A stretch of 11,850 nt of DNA from an uncultured bacterium (GCA_905215115.1 CAJMOP010000058.1:1-11850), one strand, 5' to 3'; positions 1 to 7,155 are shown, counted from the first letter of the stretch. The notes: generated by a model not told the origin, from the letters alone. Numbers and translations are program-made.

Positions 1-9
1 TTCCGATCT
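1..9. other. Residual Illumina adapter end (assembly artefact)
   Basis: The first nine bases, TTCCGATCT, equal the 3' end of the common Illumina read adapter. Read on the minus strand they give Arg-Ser-Glu after Tyr-Thr. In this pump family that position almost always continues Lys-Gly-Ala, the ATP-binding motif. The protein matches the family up to base 10 and then departs exactly at the adapter boundary, so these bases are probably not genomic and the window starts at a contig end. Confidence 0.8.
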
Positions 10-1341
10 GGTGTACTGCTCGTACTCGCCGTCCAGGGTCTCGACGACCACGGACATCATCTTGCGGCCCGAGTCAAACGGGACCTCACCCCCGCGCGGG
101 TGCTCGGCAGTCAGGCCGGTGAGACCCGCCTTGCCGGCGTCGTTGACGAGCGCGCACTCGGTCGGCTCGCCCACGGCCTCGCCCAGCTCCTCGTCCCACT
201 GGGCATCGGAGCACAGGGCCATGCCGGCCAGGAACTTCTCCTTGGGCGCGGCGAGCTCGTGCTTGACGACGGTCATCTTATTCTGGGTAAGGGTGCCGGT
301 CTTGTCGGAGCAGATGGTCTGCGTGCAGCCAAGGGTCTCGACGGCAGAGAGCTTGCGGATAATCGCCTGGCGCTTGGCCATCTTGGTCACGCCAAGCGAC
401 AGCACGATGGTCACGACGGCGACCAGACCCTCGGGGATGGCAGCGACGGCGAGCGAGACAGCGACCATAAAGGTGTCGAGCAAGGCAGTCGGGTCGGTAA
501 GGACGTTGCCCACGCCGTGGCGGAGGATGTCAACGCCAAAGATGACGACGCAGATGATAATCACCATGATGGTGAGGATGCGGCTGAGCTCGGCAAGCTT
601 CACCTGCAGCGGCGTGAGCTCTTCCTTGGCCTCGGCCAGGGCGCCGGCGATCTTACCCATCTCGGTGTTCATGCCGGTGCCGACCACGACGGCGCGGCCG
701 CGGCCGTATACCACGGTGGAACCCATGTAGCACATGTTCTTGCGGTCGCCGAGCGGCACGTCATCGGTGCCCGCGGCAAGCTCAATCACGTCGGCGTGCT
801 TCTCTACGGGCACCGACTCGCCGGTGAGTGCGGCCTCTTCGATCTTCATCGTGGCGCTCTCGAGCACGCGGCAGTCGGCCGGGACGGAGTCGCCCGCCTC
901 GAGCATGATAACGTCGCCGGGCACGAGCTCAGCGCTCGGCAGGTGCACGAGCTTGCCGTCGCGCAACACCTTGGACTGCGCCGCGCTCATCTCCTGCAGG
1001 GCCTCGAGGGCCTCCTCGCTCTTGGCTTCCTGGACCACGCCCAGCACCGAGTTGACGATAACGACGAACATGATGATGAAGACATCGGCAAAGTCGGGCT
1101 CGCCCTTAACCATGCCCGTGAGTGCACTGATGACGGCGGCAACGATCAGCATGATGACCATGGGGTCGGCCATCTGCTCAAAGAAGCGCTTCCACAACGG
1201 TGTCTTCTCTGCTTCCTCGAGCTTGTTAGGGCCTGTCTTGGCGAGGCGCGACGACGCCTCGCCGTTGCTCAGGCCGAGGTTCTCATCGACACCCTGGTCG
1301 CTGAGCACCTCCGCCGCGGCGGACAGGTATTCCTTTTGCAT
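1..1341 (-). CDS. Cation-translocating P-type ATPase, Ca2+ (P2) type, N-terminal 447 codons, 3' end missing
   Basis: This is the N-terminal half of a membrane ATP-driven cation pump that exports or exchanges cations, most likely Ca2+, at the cytoplasmic membrane. Visible in order: a cation-ATPase N-terminal segment; M1/M2 hydrophobic helices at about residues 55-105; actuator-domain TGES at 173-176; M3/M4 at about 260-330 with PEGL at 303-306, the ion-site motif of SERCA/PMCA-like pumps; the phosphorylation motif DKTGTLT with the acylated Asp at 346; and the start of the N-domain with GEPTECAL and PFDSGRKM. The KGA nucleotide-binding motif, hinge and M5-M10 lie beyond the window. The ATG at 1339-1341 has an AGGAGGGG ribosome site about 9 nt upstream, and no longer in-frame start is needed. 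The last three codons (bases 1-9) appear to be adapter, so the true sequence ends at base 10. The family assignment is firm. The exact ion is inferred from the PEGL class. Confidence 0.93.
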   Translation of the reverse strand, partial: MQKEYLSAAAEVLSDQGVDENLGLSNGEASSRLAKTGPNKLEEAEKTPLWKRFFEQMADPMVIMLIVAAVISALTGMVKGEPDFADVFIIMFVVIVNSVLGVVQEAKSEEALEALQEMSAAQSKVLRDGKLVHLPSAELVPGDVIMLEAGDSVPADCRVLESATMKIEEAALTGESVPVEKHADVIELAAGTDDVPLGDRKNMCYMGSTVVYGRGRAVVVGTGMNTEMGKIAGALAEAKEELTPLQVKLAELSRILTIMVIIICVVIFGVDILRHGVGNVLTDPTALLDTFMVAVSLAVAAIPEGLVAVVTIVLSLGVTKMAKRQAIIRKLSAVETLGCTQTICSDKTGTLTQNKMTVVKHELAAPKEKFLAGMALCSDAQWDEELGEAVGEPTECALVNDAGKAGLTGLTAEHPRGGEVPFDSGRKMMSVVVETLDGEYEQYTRSE

Positions 1342-1783
1342 ATAGAGTCCCCTCCTGGGATTCGGGCCACTCAGCAGATTGATGCCCGATCATAATTCCC
1401 AGGAGAAGGGCAAGGGCTCATCAAGGCTGCCGTGCTGAGCGGCAGTTGATAGTGGAGCTATGGTACCCCAAAGCGGCGCGTCTAGCCAAAACATTCCAAT
1501 TGGAAACACGGCTCGAGTGCAACGGTGCAGACCGTGTGATGCTCAATGTTGGTAAAACGTTTTTTCTTCGGCACTTCGTCAAACTGAAATATCGCCCAGA
1601 TAGCAGCGGTAAGAGCAGTTGGTAAAATTTTTGCATATACCGTTTTTCCCGCAAAAAATGAACTTCTTAATCGGCATACGGTCGTTTTTTTGGGGTATTC
1701 GGTCGGTATTTCGTTATAATCAACTCGATTTTATTTCTTATGGTTTATCTATCAGCGCAAGACGATGTCAGATGGAGGTCTGA
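1342..1783. promoter_or_regulatory. 442-bp intergenic regulatory region between the ATPase and pyk
   Basis: The two flanking genes diverge here, and I see no credible gene inside. The region is AT-richer than its surroundings. It holds a 12-bp perfect palindrome TTCCAATTGGAA (1494-1505) and a 10-bp palindrome AAAACGTTTT (1554-1563). It also holds a 10-bp direct repeat GTTGGTAAAA (1548-1557 and 1618-1627) and three CGTTTTT tracts at 1558, 1641 and 1683. Small inverted repeats lie at 1427-1445 and 1522-1535. The pyk promoter is at its right end. For the ATPase, a TATGAT-like -10 on the minus strand (1389-1394) is possible, but no convincing -35 accompanies it. All repeats were read directly. 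Regulator binding is inference. Confidence 0.5.
1694..1720 (+). promoter_or_regulatory. Probable pyk promoter: perfect -10 with direct repeats in the -35 zone
   Basis: A consensus TATAAT at 1715-1720 would start transcription near 1727, leaving a leader of about 57 nt before the pyk ATG. No TTGACA-like hexamer sits 16-18 bp upstream; TTGGGG at 1690-1695 is 19 bp away. Instead, GGTATT occurs at 1694-1699 and again at 1705-1710, 11 bp apart. This is one helical turn, an arrangement typical of activator half-sites. The -10 is clear; activator control is inference. Confidence 0.6.
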
Positions 1784-3244
1784 ATGTACAAGCGCACTAA
1801 GATTGTATGCACCATGGGTCCCGCCTGCGATAGCGACGAGACCATCCGCGAGATGATCAAGGCGGGCATGAACGTCGCCCGTTTTAACTTCTCGCACGGC
1901 TCCTACGACGAGCACCACGGTCGCATCGAGCGCGTCCGTCGTATTTCCAAGGAGCTCGGTCTGCCCGTCGGCATCCTGCTCGACACCAAGGGCCCCGAGG
2001 TCCGCACCGGCCTTCTGGTCGACGGCAAGAAGGTTGCCGTCAAGACCGGCGACAAGATTGTCGTCACCGCTCAGCCCACGTCCGAGGATTTCCACGGCAC
2101 CGCTGAGCACATCTCCCTCGACTACCTGGCTCTGCCTTCCGAGGTCGAGAAGGGCTCCCTCATCCTGATCGATGACGGCCTGGTTGCCCTCGAGGTCGAG
2201 TCCGTCAGTGGCCAGGACATGACCTGTGTCGTTAAGAACGACGGCCTGATCGGCGAGCGCAAGGGCGTCAACATGCCCAACGTCAACATCTCGCTGCCCG
2301 CCATCACCGAGCGCGATCGTCAGGACATCCTCTTTGGCCTGACCGAGAACATCGACTACATCGCCGCTTCCTTCATCCGTGACGGCGAGTCCGTCCGCGG
2401 CATCCGCGAGCTTTGCCGCGAGAACGGCGGCGAGCACGTGACGATCTTCCCGAAGATCGAGTGCGCCTTGGGCGTCGAGAACTTCGACGAGATTCTCGAG
2501 GCTTCCGACGGCATCATGGTCGCCCGTGGCGACCTGGGCATCGAGATCAAGCCCGAGCTCGTTCCGCACATCCAGAAGGAGATCATCGCCAAGTGCAACG
2601 CGGCCTACAAGCCCGTTATCACCGCTACGCAGATGCTCGACTCCATGCAGCAGAACCCGCGCCCGACGCGCGCCGAGGTTGCCGACGTTGCTAACGCCAT
2701 CTACGACGGCACCGACGCCGTTATGCTCTCTGGCGAGTCCGCTGCCGGTAAGTACCCGGTCGAGGCCGTTAAGATGCAGGCCAGCATTGCTCTCGAGACC
2801 GAGAAGTACCTCCCGGCTCACGCTCCGCTCGAGGTTCCGGCTGACGCTCACGGCACCCGCGTCGTCAACAACGTTGTGGGTATGTCCGCTGTGAACATGG
2901 CCACCACCGTTGGCGCCAAGTGCATCACCGTGCCGACGACCACCGGTCGTACCGCTCGCCTGATCTCGCACTTCCGTCCCAACATGCCGATCTGCGCGTT
3001 CTCCCGCCACGAGTGGGCCGTCCAGCAGATGATTATGTACTGGGGCGTTATCCCGCACCAGGCCGAGATTACCCAGGGCACCGTCAACGGCACGATCGTC
3101 AAGGCGATCGAGACCGCTAAGGAGCTCGGCTACGTCGAGGCCGGCGATCTGACCGTCGCCACCGCCGGCGATCCCCGCATGAGCGTCCAGCTCGAAGACA
3201 AGGTCTCCTCGACCAACGTCGCTTACGTCGCTCAGGTCCGCTAA
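1784..3244 (+). CDS. pyk: Pyruvate kinase
   Basis: Catalyses transfer of phosphate from phosphoenolpyruvate to ADP, giving pyruvate and ATP, the last step of glycolysis in the cytoplasm. The 486-residue protein has the family's usual length. Visible motifs: the N-terminal active-site stretch with Arg33, Asn35, Ser37 and His38 (substrate and K+ site); DTKGPEVRTG at 67-76; the (beta/alpha)8 barrel with a B-domain insertion after about residue 78; KIECALGVEN followed by MVARGDLGIEI, carrying the catalytic Lys and the Mg2+-binding Glu/Asp; and the ATQMLDSM segment. The C-terminal domain has PTTTGRTARLISHFRP, in the position where the sugar-phosphate effector binds in allosteric members. There is no extra PEP-utilizer domain at the C-terminus. 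GGAGG at 1774-1778 lies 5 nt before the ATG. The gene appears monocistronic: it has its own promoter and a strong terminator 30 bp after the stop. Confidence 0.98.
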   Translation: MYKRTKIVCTMGPACDSDETIREMIKAGMNVARFNFSHGSYDEHHGRIERVRRISKELGLPVGILLDTKGPEVRTGLLVDGKKVAVKTGDKIVVTAQPTSEDFHGTAEHISLDYLALPSEVEKGSLILIDDGLVALEVESVSGQDMTCVVKNDGLIGERKGVNMPNVNISLPAITERDRQDILFGLTENIDYIAASFIRDGESVRGIRELCRENGGEHVTIFPKIECALGVENFDEILEASDGIMVARGDLGIEIKPELVPHIQKEIIAKCNAAYKPVITATQMLDSMQQNPRPTRAEVADVANAIYDGTDAVMLSGESAAGKYPVEAVKMQASIALETEKYLPAHAPLEVPADAHGTRVVNNVVGMSAVNMATTVGAKCITVPTTTGRTARLISHFRPNMPICAFSRHEWAVQQMIMYWGVIPHQAEITQGTVNGTIVKAIETAKELGYVEAGDLTVATAGDPRMSVQLEDKVSSTNVAYVAQVR

Positions 3245-3272
3245 ATCGTACTTGCAAGCAGATTTGCATTGC

Positions 3273-3309
3273 AAAGGGCCCGGAAGGCAAAGCCTTCCGG
3301 GCCCTTTTT
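3273..3309 (+). terminator. Rho-independent terminator of pyk
   Basis: A perfect 16-bp stem (3273-3288 pairing with 3292-3307) closes on an AAA loop. The right arm runs into five T residues (3305-3309). On the opposite strand the run after the stem has only three T, so any action on the converging minus-strand gene, which stops at 3457, would be weaker. Confidence 0.95.
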
Positions 3310-3456
3310 CTGTGCGTCGATGCCTCCCGCACGGCATGACACGCAACCAGCTACTTATGGCATGCTATGAAATGTGCAGCTCGTTTGCCGTGTTTACGCC
3401 CTGCGACGGGAGCTGTTGGTCGATTGGGATGAGCTGTTCACTGCCGGGCCGGCCAG

Positions 3457-4305
3457 CTAGCAGCTAGCGATCAGGGGCAGAGCAGGAACACCAGGTGATG
3501 CGACGCGGGCGGCAAATCCCGCCTCGGTCAGCTCGATGACCTCGGTAAACGTTGTATCGAAAAACTCCTCAGTTAGCAAGCGATACGGCGGATGATCGGG
3601 CTGGCCGGGGTTTTCGCGTACAATCTCGTGCATAACGCCGATGGTCTTGAGCACATACTCCTTATGGATGGGATACTGACCAAAACGCGTCGCCGCAGTA
3701 TACAGGCGATTGGTCGCGCGCGGAATCGAAACGATGCCGAGCGTCTTGCCAAACCAGTCAAAGTCGCCTTGCTTTTTAATGCGGAATTCCTCGCACGGCT
3801 TGCCGCCGTGCGCCTCCAGGTACTGATTCACGCGCGTATTCCATACGGTATCCGCCACCAGATGCGACCAGACGCCCAGCGTCAAATCGAGCAGCGACTG
3901 CGCCACGTCACCGGGCGCGAGCGAAAGCTCGCTAGCACCGGGACCGGCAACCGGCTCGGCGTCCTTGTAGCGTTGGGGATAATGCACCCGATTGAGTCGC
4001 TCGCGCTCCTCGGCGATCGAGGTCGCGGCAGCCGGCGTACCAACAGACGCCCCTTTGAGCAGCGGCGCCACATAGGTATCCCAGAACTCGTGCTCGCGCG
4101 GCTTAGGGATAGGCTCGGGGTTTGCAAAGTGCGTAATGCGATACGGAATGGGATCAGCGATACCAGGGACCATATAGCCCACGAAGATATCCGGAACCAC
4201 GCAGCCAAACAAAAAGGCATTGCGGTCGTGCACGCTATTGGCAAGCGCACCGGTGCGCTCCAGCAAACGCTCCGTCTGAGCGATATGAATGTTCCAGCTT
4301 GGCAT
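3457..4305 (-). CDS. Zinc-dependent phospholipase C-like family protein
   Basis: A 282-residue protein that I assign to the bacterial zinc-dependent phospholipase C-like group (Zn_dep_PLPC type) from its pattern of potential metal ligands. These are the N-terminal SWNIH with His7; GCVVPD with Asp39; RITHF with His59; and GVWSHLVAD with His148 and Asp152, the His-x3-Asp signature. There is no signal peptide or membrane helix, so it is probably cytoplasmic. Substrate and role are unknown, and homologues are usually annotated hypothetical. The frame stays open upstream to 4356. I prefer the ATG at 4303-4305 because GGGGGTGG lies just before it and a strong extended -10 (4331-4339) falls inside the longer reading. 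The ATG at 4315-4317 is the alternative. The gene stands alone, convergent with pyk and 79 bp downstream of the nickel/cobalt transporter ATPase on the same strand. Confidence 0.75.
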   Translation of the reverse strand: MPSWNIHIAQTERLLERTGALANSVHDRNAFLFGCVVPDIFVGYMVPGIADPIPYRITHFANPEPIPKPREHEFWDTYVAPLLKGASVGTPAAATSIAEERERLNRVHYPQRYKDAEPVAGPGASELSLAPGDVAQSLLDLTLGVWSHLVADTVWNTRVNQYLEAHGGKPCEEFRIKKQGDFDWFGKTLGIVSIPRATNRLYTAATRFGQYPIHKEYVLKTIGVMHEIVRENPGQPDHPPYRLLTEEFFDTTFTEVIELTEAGFAARVASPGVPALPLIASC

Positions 4306-4330
4306 AGCCACCCCCATAAAAACCTGGATA

Positions 4331-4339
4331 ACTATACCA
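4331..4339 (-). promoter_or_regulatory. Extended -10 promoter for the phospholipase C-like gene
   Basis: On the minus strand the sequence reads TGGTATAGT, an extended -10 element (TGn before a TATAAT-like hexamer at 4331-4336). No good -35 is present, as is usual for extended -10 promoters. Transcription would start near 4324, about 20 nt before the chosen ATG. Confidence 0.5.
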
Positions 4340-4348
4340 TCACGGCAA

Positions 4349-4364
4349 AGCCGCACGGGCGGCT
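4349..4364 (-). other. Small GC hairpin after the transporter operon, possible weak terminator
   Basis: AGCCGC and GCGGCT form a 6-bp stem around a 4-nt loop, about 20 bp past the stop of the transporter ATPase gene on the minus strand. Only three T residues follow, so it is at best a weak terminator. It sits just upstream of the extended -10 of the next gene. Confidence 0.3.
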
Positions 4365-4384
4365 ACGCACGCTCTACGCAGCAA

Positions 4385-5155
4385 CTATTCCGCAGCGCCG
4401 CTCTCGGTTCCATACGACGGCGAAGGCGCCTCGACCACATGGTGATATCGATCGATATAGATGGCACGGGCACCCAGGCGCCGCACCAAATCTTGATGAT
4501 GCGTGCTCATCAAGACCGTCTTACCCGCCGCAACGTAGGCCAGCAAAAAGTTGATCACGATGTCGCATGAATCCTCGTCGAGCCCATTGGTAGGCTCGTC
4601 GAGCACCAGGATATCGGGGTTCATAGACACAACCGCAGCCAGCGCCACGCGCTTCTTTTGCCCGCCCGAGAGCTGATAGGGAGAGGCGTCGGCAAGGTCG
4701 GCAACCTGGAACAGCTCCATGGCATCGCGGACGCGGCGCTCGAGCTCGTCTGCCGGCAACCCCATCTGCGCGGGACCAAAAGCAACTTCCTCGCCCACCG
4801 TAGCGCAAAAGAGCTGCGCGTCGGCATTCTGGAACACAAAGCCCACGCGCTGATGAAAACGCTGAGCGGCCGCAGAATCCTTGAGATATGCCGCATCGAT
4901 TACGTGCCCGTCAAACAGGTATGCTCCTGCGTCGGCAAGTTCAAGGCCGTTAATAAGGCGCATGATCGTCGTCTTACCGCAGCCGTTGGGACCGAGCAGG
5001 GCAACGAGTTCACCACGATCGACCTGCAGCGAAACGCCGTCGACCACCGTATGCCCCGCATAGGAGAACACCACGTCGCGAAACTCGATGAGCGGCGTGG
5101 CCTCGGCGCCGCCCGCACCGTTCGTGCCCGCCGCATTATTCATATCGATCGTCAA
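4385..5155 (-). CDS. cbiO: ECF-type nickel/cobalt transporter ATP-binding subunit (CbiO/NikO)
   Basis: The ATPase subunit of a group I energy-coupling-factor transporter. It works in the cytoplasm as a homodimer beneath CbiQ/NikQ to drive metal uptake. The 256 residues show all ABC motifs: Walker A GPNGCGKTT at 55-63; the Q-loop in GFVFQNADAQLF (Gln109), a stretch characteristic of CbiO/EcfA proteins; signature LSGGQKKR at 162-169; Walker B ILVLDEPT at 182-189; D-loop GLD at 191-193; and switch His219. The start is TTG at 5153-5155, preceded by an AAGGG ribosome site. The in-frame ATG at 5141-5143 (residue 5) lacks one. The gene lies 44 bp after the transmembrane subunit gene on the same strand. 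The extra 20 or so low-complexity residues at the N-terminus are probably unstructured. Confidence 0.93.
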   Translation of the reverse strand: MTIDMNNAAGTNGAGGAEATPLIEFRDVVFSYAGHTVVDGVSLQVDRGELVALLGPNGCGKTTIMRLINGLELADAGAYLFDGHVIDAAYLKDSAAAQRFHQRVGFVFQNADAQLFCATVGEEVAFGPAQMGLPADELERRVRDAMELFQVADLADASPYQLSGGQKKRVALAAVVSMNPDILVLDEPTNGLDEDSCDIVINFLLAYVAAGKTVLMSTHHQDLVRRLGARAIYIDRYHHVVEAPSPSYGTESGAAE

Positions 5156-5180
5156 AACGTCGCCCTTCCCTACTCACATC

Positions 5181-5195
5181 GACGGTTCGACCGTC
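5181..5195 (-). other. Hairpin in the gap between the transmembrane and ATPase subunit genes
   Basis: GACGGT and ACCGTC form a 6-bp perfect stem with a 3-nt loop, 4 nt after the stop of the transmembrane subunit gene. There is no T-run, so it is not a normal terminator. It could mark an mRNA processing or stability point that adjusts the ATPase:membrane subunit ratio. This role is inference. Confidence 0.3.
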
Positions 5196-5199
5196 CGCG

Positions 5200-6042
5200 C
5201 TACAACACCGCGCACAACACGGCGAGCAACGCCACAACGGCCGCGTAAACGGCATCGCACCAGCCAAAGCCGCTCCGTGCAGGCGCCGGATACACGCCGG
5301 CAAAGCCGCGGCAAAGCATAGCCTCGTCCATCGCGCGGCTGCACCCCATCGCCTTGATAAACGTCATGCCCATGATACCCGCCAGCGAGTCGGTGCGCGA
5401 AAAACCCGCAGGCGCGGAACCGACGCTGCGCAGCATGACCGATTCGCACAGATCGTGCGCCGTGCGTCCCAGCACCTCAATATGCTTGAGCGCCATATCA
5501 AACGTAAAGATAACTTCGTCGGGTAGATGCAGCATCTTGAGCGCCGCCGACATGCGGCTCCAGGTGAGCGTCCACGAAACACCCAGCACCAGCGACACGT
5601 TAATGAACGTCTTGAGTGCAATCTTGAGCATGGCGCCCGTGGCAGAAGCACCCAGCAGCAGGGCAGGCAGCGCCAGAACCACGGCAAACCCCGCGGCAGC
5701 CAACGCCGGCACAAAGGTAGCGCGCAGCCCGCGTACGGGGCGCACCGCGACCAGCACCAACGCGATTGCCGCCATCAACATCAGGTACAGCGGGCTTTGC
5801 GTCAGACACACGCACAGGACGCAAACGAACATCCCTAACAGGCGGACCGGAGCCGAAACGCAAGAAAGGGCGCGGTCGACCATCGACCCGCCCTCGTGCG
5901 CGCCTCCACCCAGGCGAACCCGCTCAAGCAGGCTCGCCAGGTGCAGGACGTTCTTTTGCATCACACGATGCCGAGCCCCCGCGGGCTCGTATCGCTCCTC
6001 GACCGCAAGCCAACTAGGCAGCTCGGCTATTGCCATGAGCAC
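5200..6042 (-). CDS. cbiQ: ECF-type nickel/cobalt transporter transmembrane subunit (CbiQ/NikQ)
   Basis: The T component that couples ATP hydrolysis by the CbiO-type subunits to the metal-binding S component in the membrane. The 280-residue protein has a roughly 55-residue soluble N-terminus, then clusters of hydrophobic helices at about 63-80, 82-100, 108-130 and 140-160, and a last helix at the C-terminus. The coupling region contains ALKMLHLPDEV and a later MDEAMLCRGF, which carries the conserved Arg-Gly of EcfT proteins that contacts the ATPase groove. The reading starts with GTG at 6040-6042, 5 nt after an AAGGA site; ATG at 6034-6036 is the alternative. The gene overlaps the end of the upstream substrate-binding gene by 29 bp, so the two are likely translationally coupled. 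Confidence 0.9.
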   Translation of the reverse strand: MLMAIAELPSWLAVEERYEPAGARHRVMQKNVLHLASLLERVRLGGGAHEGGSMVDRALSCVSAPVRLLGMFVCVLCVCLTQSPLYLMLMAAIALVLVAVRPVRGLRATFVPALAAAGFAVVLALPALLLGASATGAMLKIALKTFINVSLVLGVSWTLTWSRMSAALKMLHLPDEVIFTFDMALKHIEVLGRTAHDLCESVMLRSVGSAPAGFSRTDSLAGIMGMTFIKAMGCSRAMDEAMLCRGFAGVYPAPARSGFGWCDAVYAAVVALLAVLCAVL

Positions 6043-7099
6043 CGCTTTCCTTGACCGTCAGCGAGACCAGGCGGAATGCGATGGTGAGCACCGCCACGCC
6101 AATCACGCCCGAAAGAATATACATCGCGGCCTGGCCGGCAAAGCCAAGGCCCTGCTCCTCGGAATAGGCCTGCAGATAATCGCCCGTGGGCAGGGTATCG
6201 GCAAAGGTCGGAGTGTCGAGACCGACCGAAGCCTGCAGACTGTCGTCACCAGCCTCCTGAACGGCGACCGCGGCGCCCTCGGCGTCCCACTCACCCCAGG
6301 CGTCACCGGTGGCAAGCAAGCCGAGCGGCGTAGCCACGACAAGCACGGCGACCAGAATGAGCGTGGGGACCAGCGAGGTCTTCTTGGCGGCAGCGCCCTC
6401 GGCGGCAAGCTGGCCATCGGCGGCTTCGGGGCCGACGATAATGCTCGGCGCCGTCTTCTTAATGAAACCGTAGATGGCGGCCGTCGCCAAGCCCTCGATC
6501 ACGCCGGCAACCAGCATATGCGGGATCAACATGGCCGGAATAGCCACGGACAGCGGGAAGGGGCAGTACAGCGGCGCGCCCGAAGCGTTGGTAAAGAGCA
6601 TCGGCTGAATACCAAACTCGATTGCCGCGCACAGGGCCGCCAGGCACAGGCCGACCCAACCGCTCACGATGGCAGAAACCGAGGTGCCCCAGCTCTTGTC
6701 GTGCAGACGGCTGTTGAGCGCACGGAACACGATAGCAGCGGCAAACGGCAGCACAAAGGCCATGTTAAAGCAGTTGGCGCCAAACGACAGAACGCCGCCG
6801 TCGCCAAACAGCAGCGCCTGCAGCGCCAGCGCGACCGAGACAGCGATAGCCGCGGCCTCGGGGCCCAGCAGCAGCGCGATGAGTGCGCCGCCGACAGCGT
6901 GGCCTGTGGTGCCGCCGGGCAGCGGAACGTTAAACATCATGAGCAAAAAGGAGAACGCAGCGCAAATACCCAGAAAGGCCATATGCTCGCGATCGAGCGT
7001 GGCGCGCACTTTCTTGATGCAGTGAACCCATACGGGCACCATCGCCACCGCCATAACGGCATCGGTCTGCGGGGACAGGTAGTTGTCTGGAATGTGCAT
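6014..7099 (-). CDS. cbiM: Fused substrate-binding subunit of an ECF nickel/cobalt transporter (CbiMN/NikMN type)
   Basis: The metal-binding S component of a group I ECF importer, a 361-residue membrane protein. The start is ATG at 7097-7099, with GGGAGG 5 nt upstream. A longer frame to 7123 has no such site and would bury the essential N-terminus MHIPDNYLSP. In the family the Met1 amine, His2 and a third ligand in a TGH motif hold the metal, and here the TGH histidine is exactly residue 67. Further CbiM segments are GDGGVLSFGANCFNMA (99-114) and His194 in IPHMLVAG, with about six helices up to residue 213. A fused C-terminal part follows: a helix at about 243-262, an AWGEW motif (267-271) and acidic external loop, and a final helix. 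This is the CbiN/PDGLE-like accessory module, usually a separate small protein. Nickel is favoured over cobalt only because of the operator upstream; if nickel, the name nikMN fits better. Confidence 0.93.
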   Translation of the reverse strand: MHIPDNYLSPQTDAVMAVAMVPVWVHCIKKVRATLDREHMAFLGICAAFSFLLMMFNVPLPGGTTGHAVGGALIALLLGPEAAAIAVSVALALQALLFGDGGVLSFGANCFNMAFVLPFAAAIVFRALNSRLHDKSWGTSVSAIVSGWVGLCLAALCAAIEFGIQPMLFTNASGAPLYCPFPLSVAIPAMLIPHMLVAGVIEGLATAAIYGFIKKTAPSIIVGPEAADGQLAAEGAAAKKTSLVPTLILVAVLVVATPLGLLATGDAWGEWDAEGAAVAVQEAGDDSLQASVGLDTPTFADTLPTGDYLQAYSEEQGLGFAGQAAMYILSGVIGVAVLTIAFRLVSLTVKESGAHGNSRAA

Positions 7100-7155
7100 A
7101 TACGCCTCCCGGTATCGGCGCACGGAATTGCAACGCCGCTTGAATCACCTTGCCA

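Noticed and set aside
1427..1445. CTGCCG/CGGCAG hairpin as a terminator
   Set aside because: Only 6 bp, no T-run on either strand, and no transcript would need to end there.
1421..1654. 77-codon minus-strand frame in the intergenic region upstream of pyk
   Set aside because: No family resemblance, no ribosome site, and it covers AT-rich repeats.
1745..3346. 533-codon open frame antisense to pyk
   Set aside because: It mirrors the codon-biased pyk gene, has low-complexity Asp/Gly/Leu/Val composition and no recognisable domain. pyk itself is unmistakable.
3451..3470. Near-palindrome GCTAGC-A-GCTAGC at the end of the phospholipase C-like gene
   Set aside because: It overlaps the last codons and stop, has no T-run and is too short to call a terminator or site.
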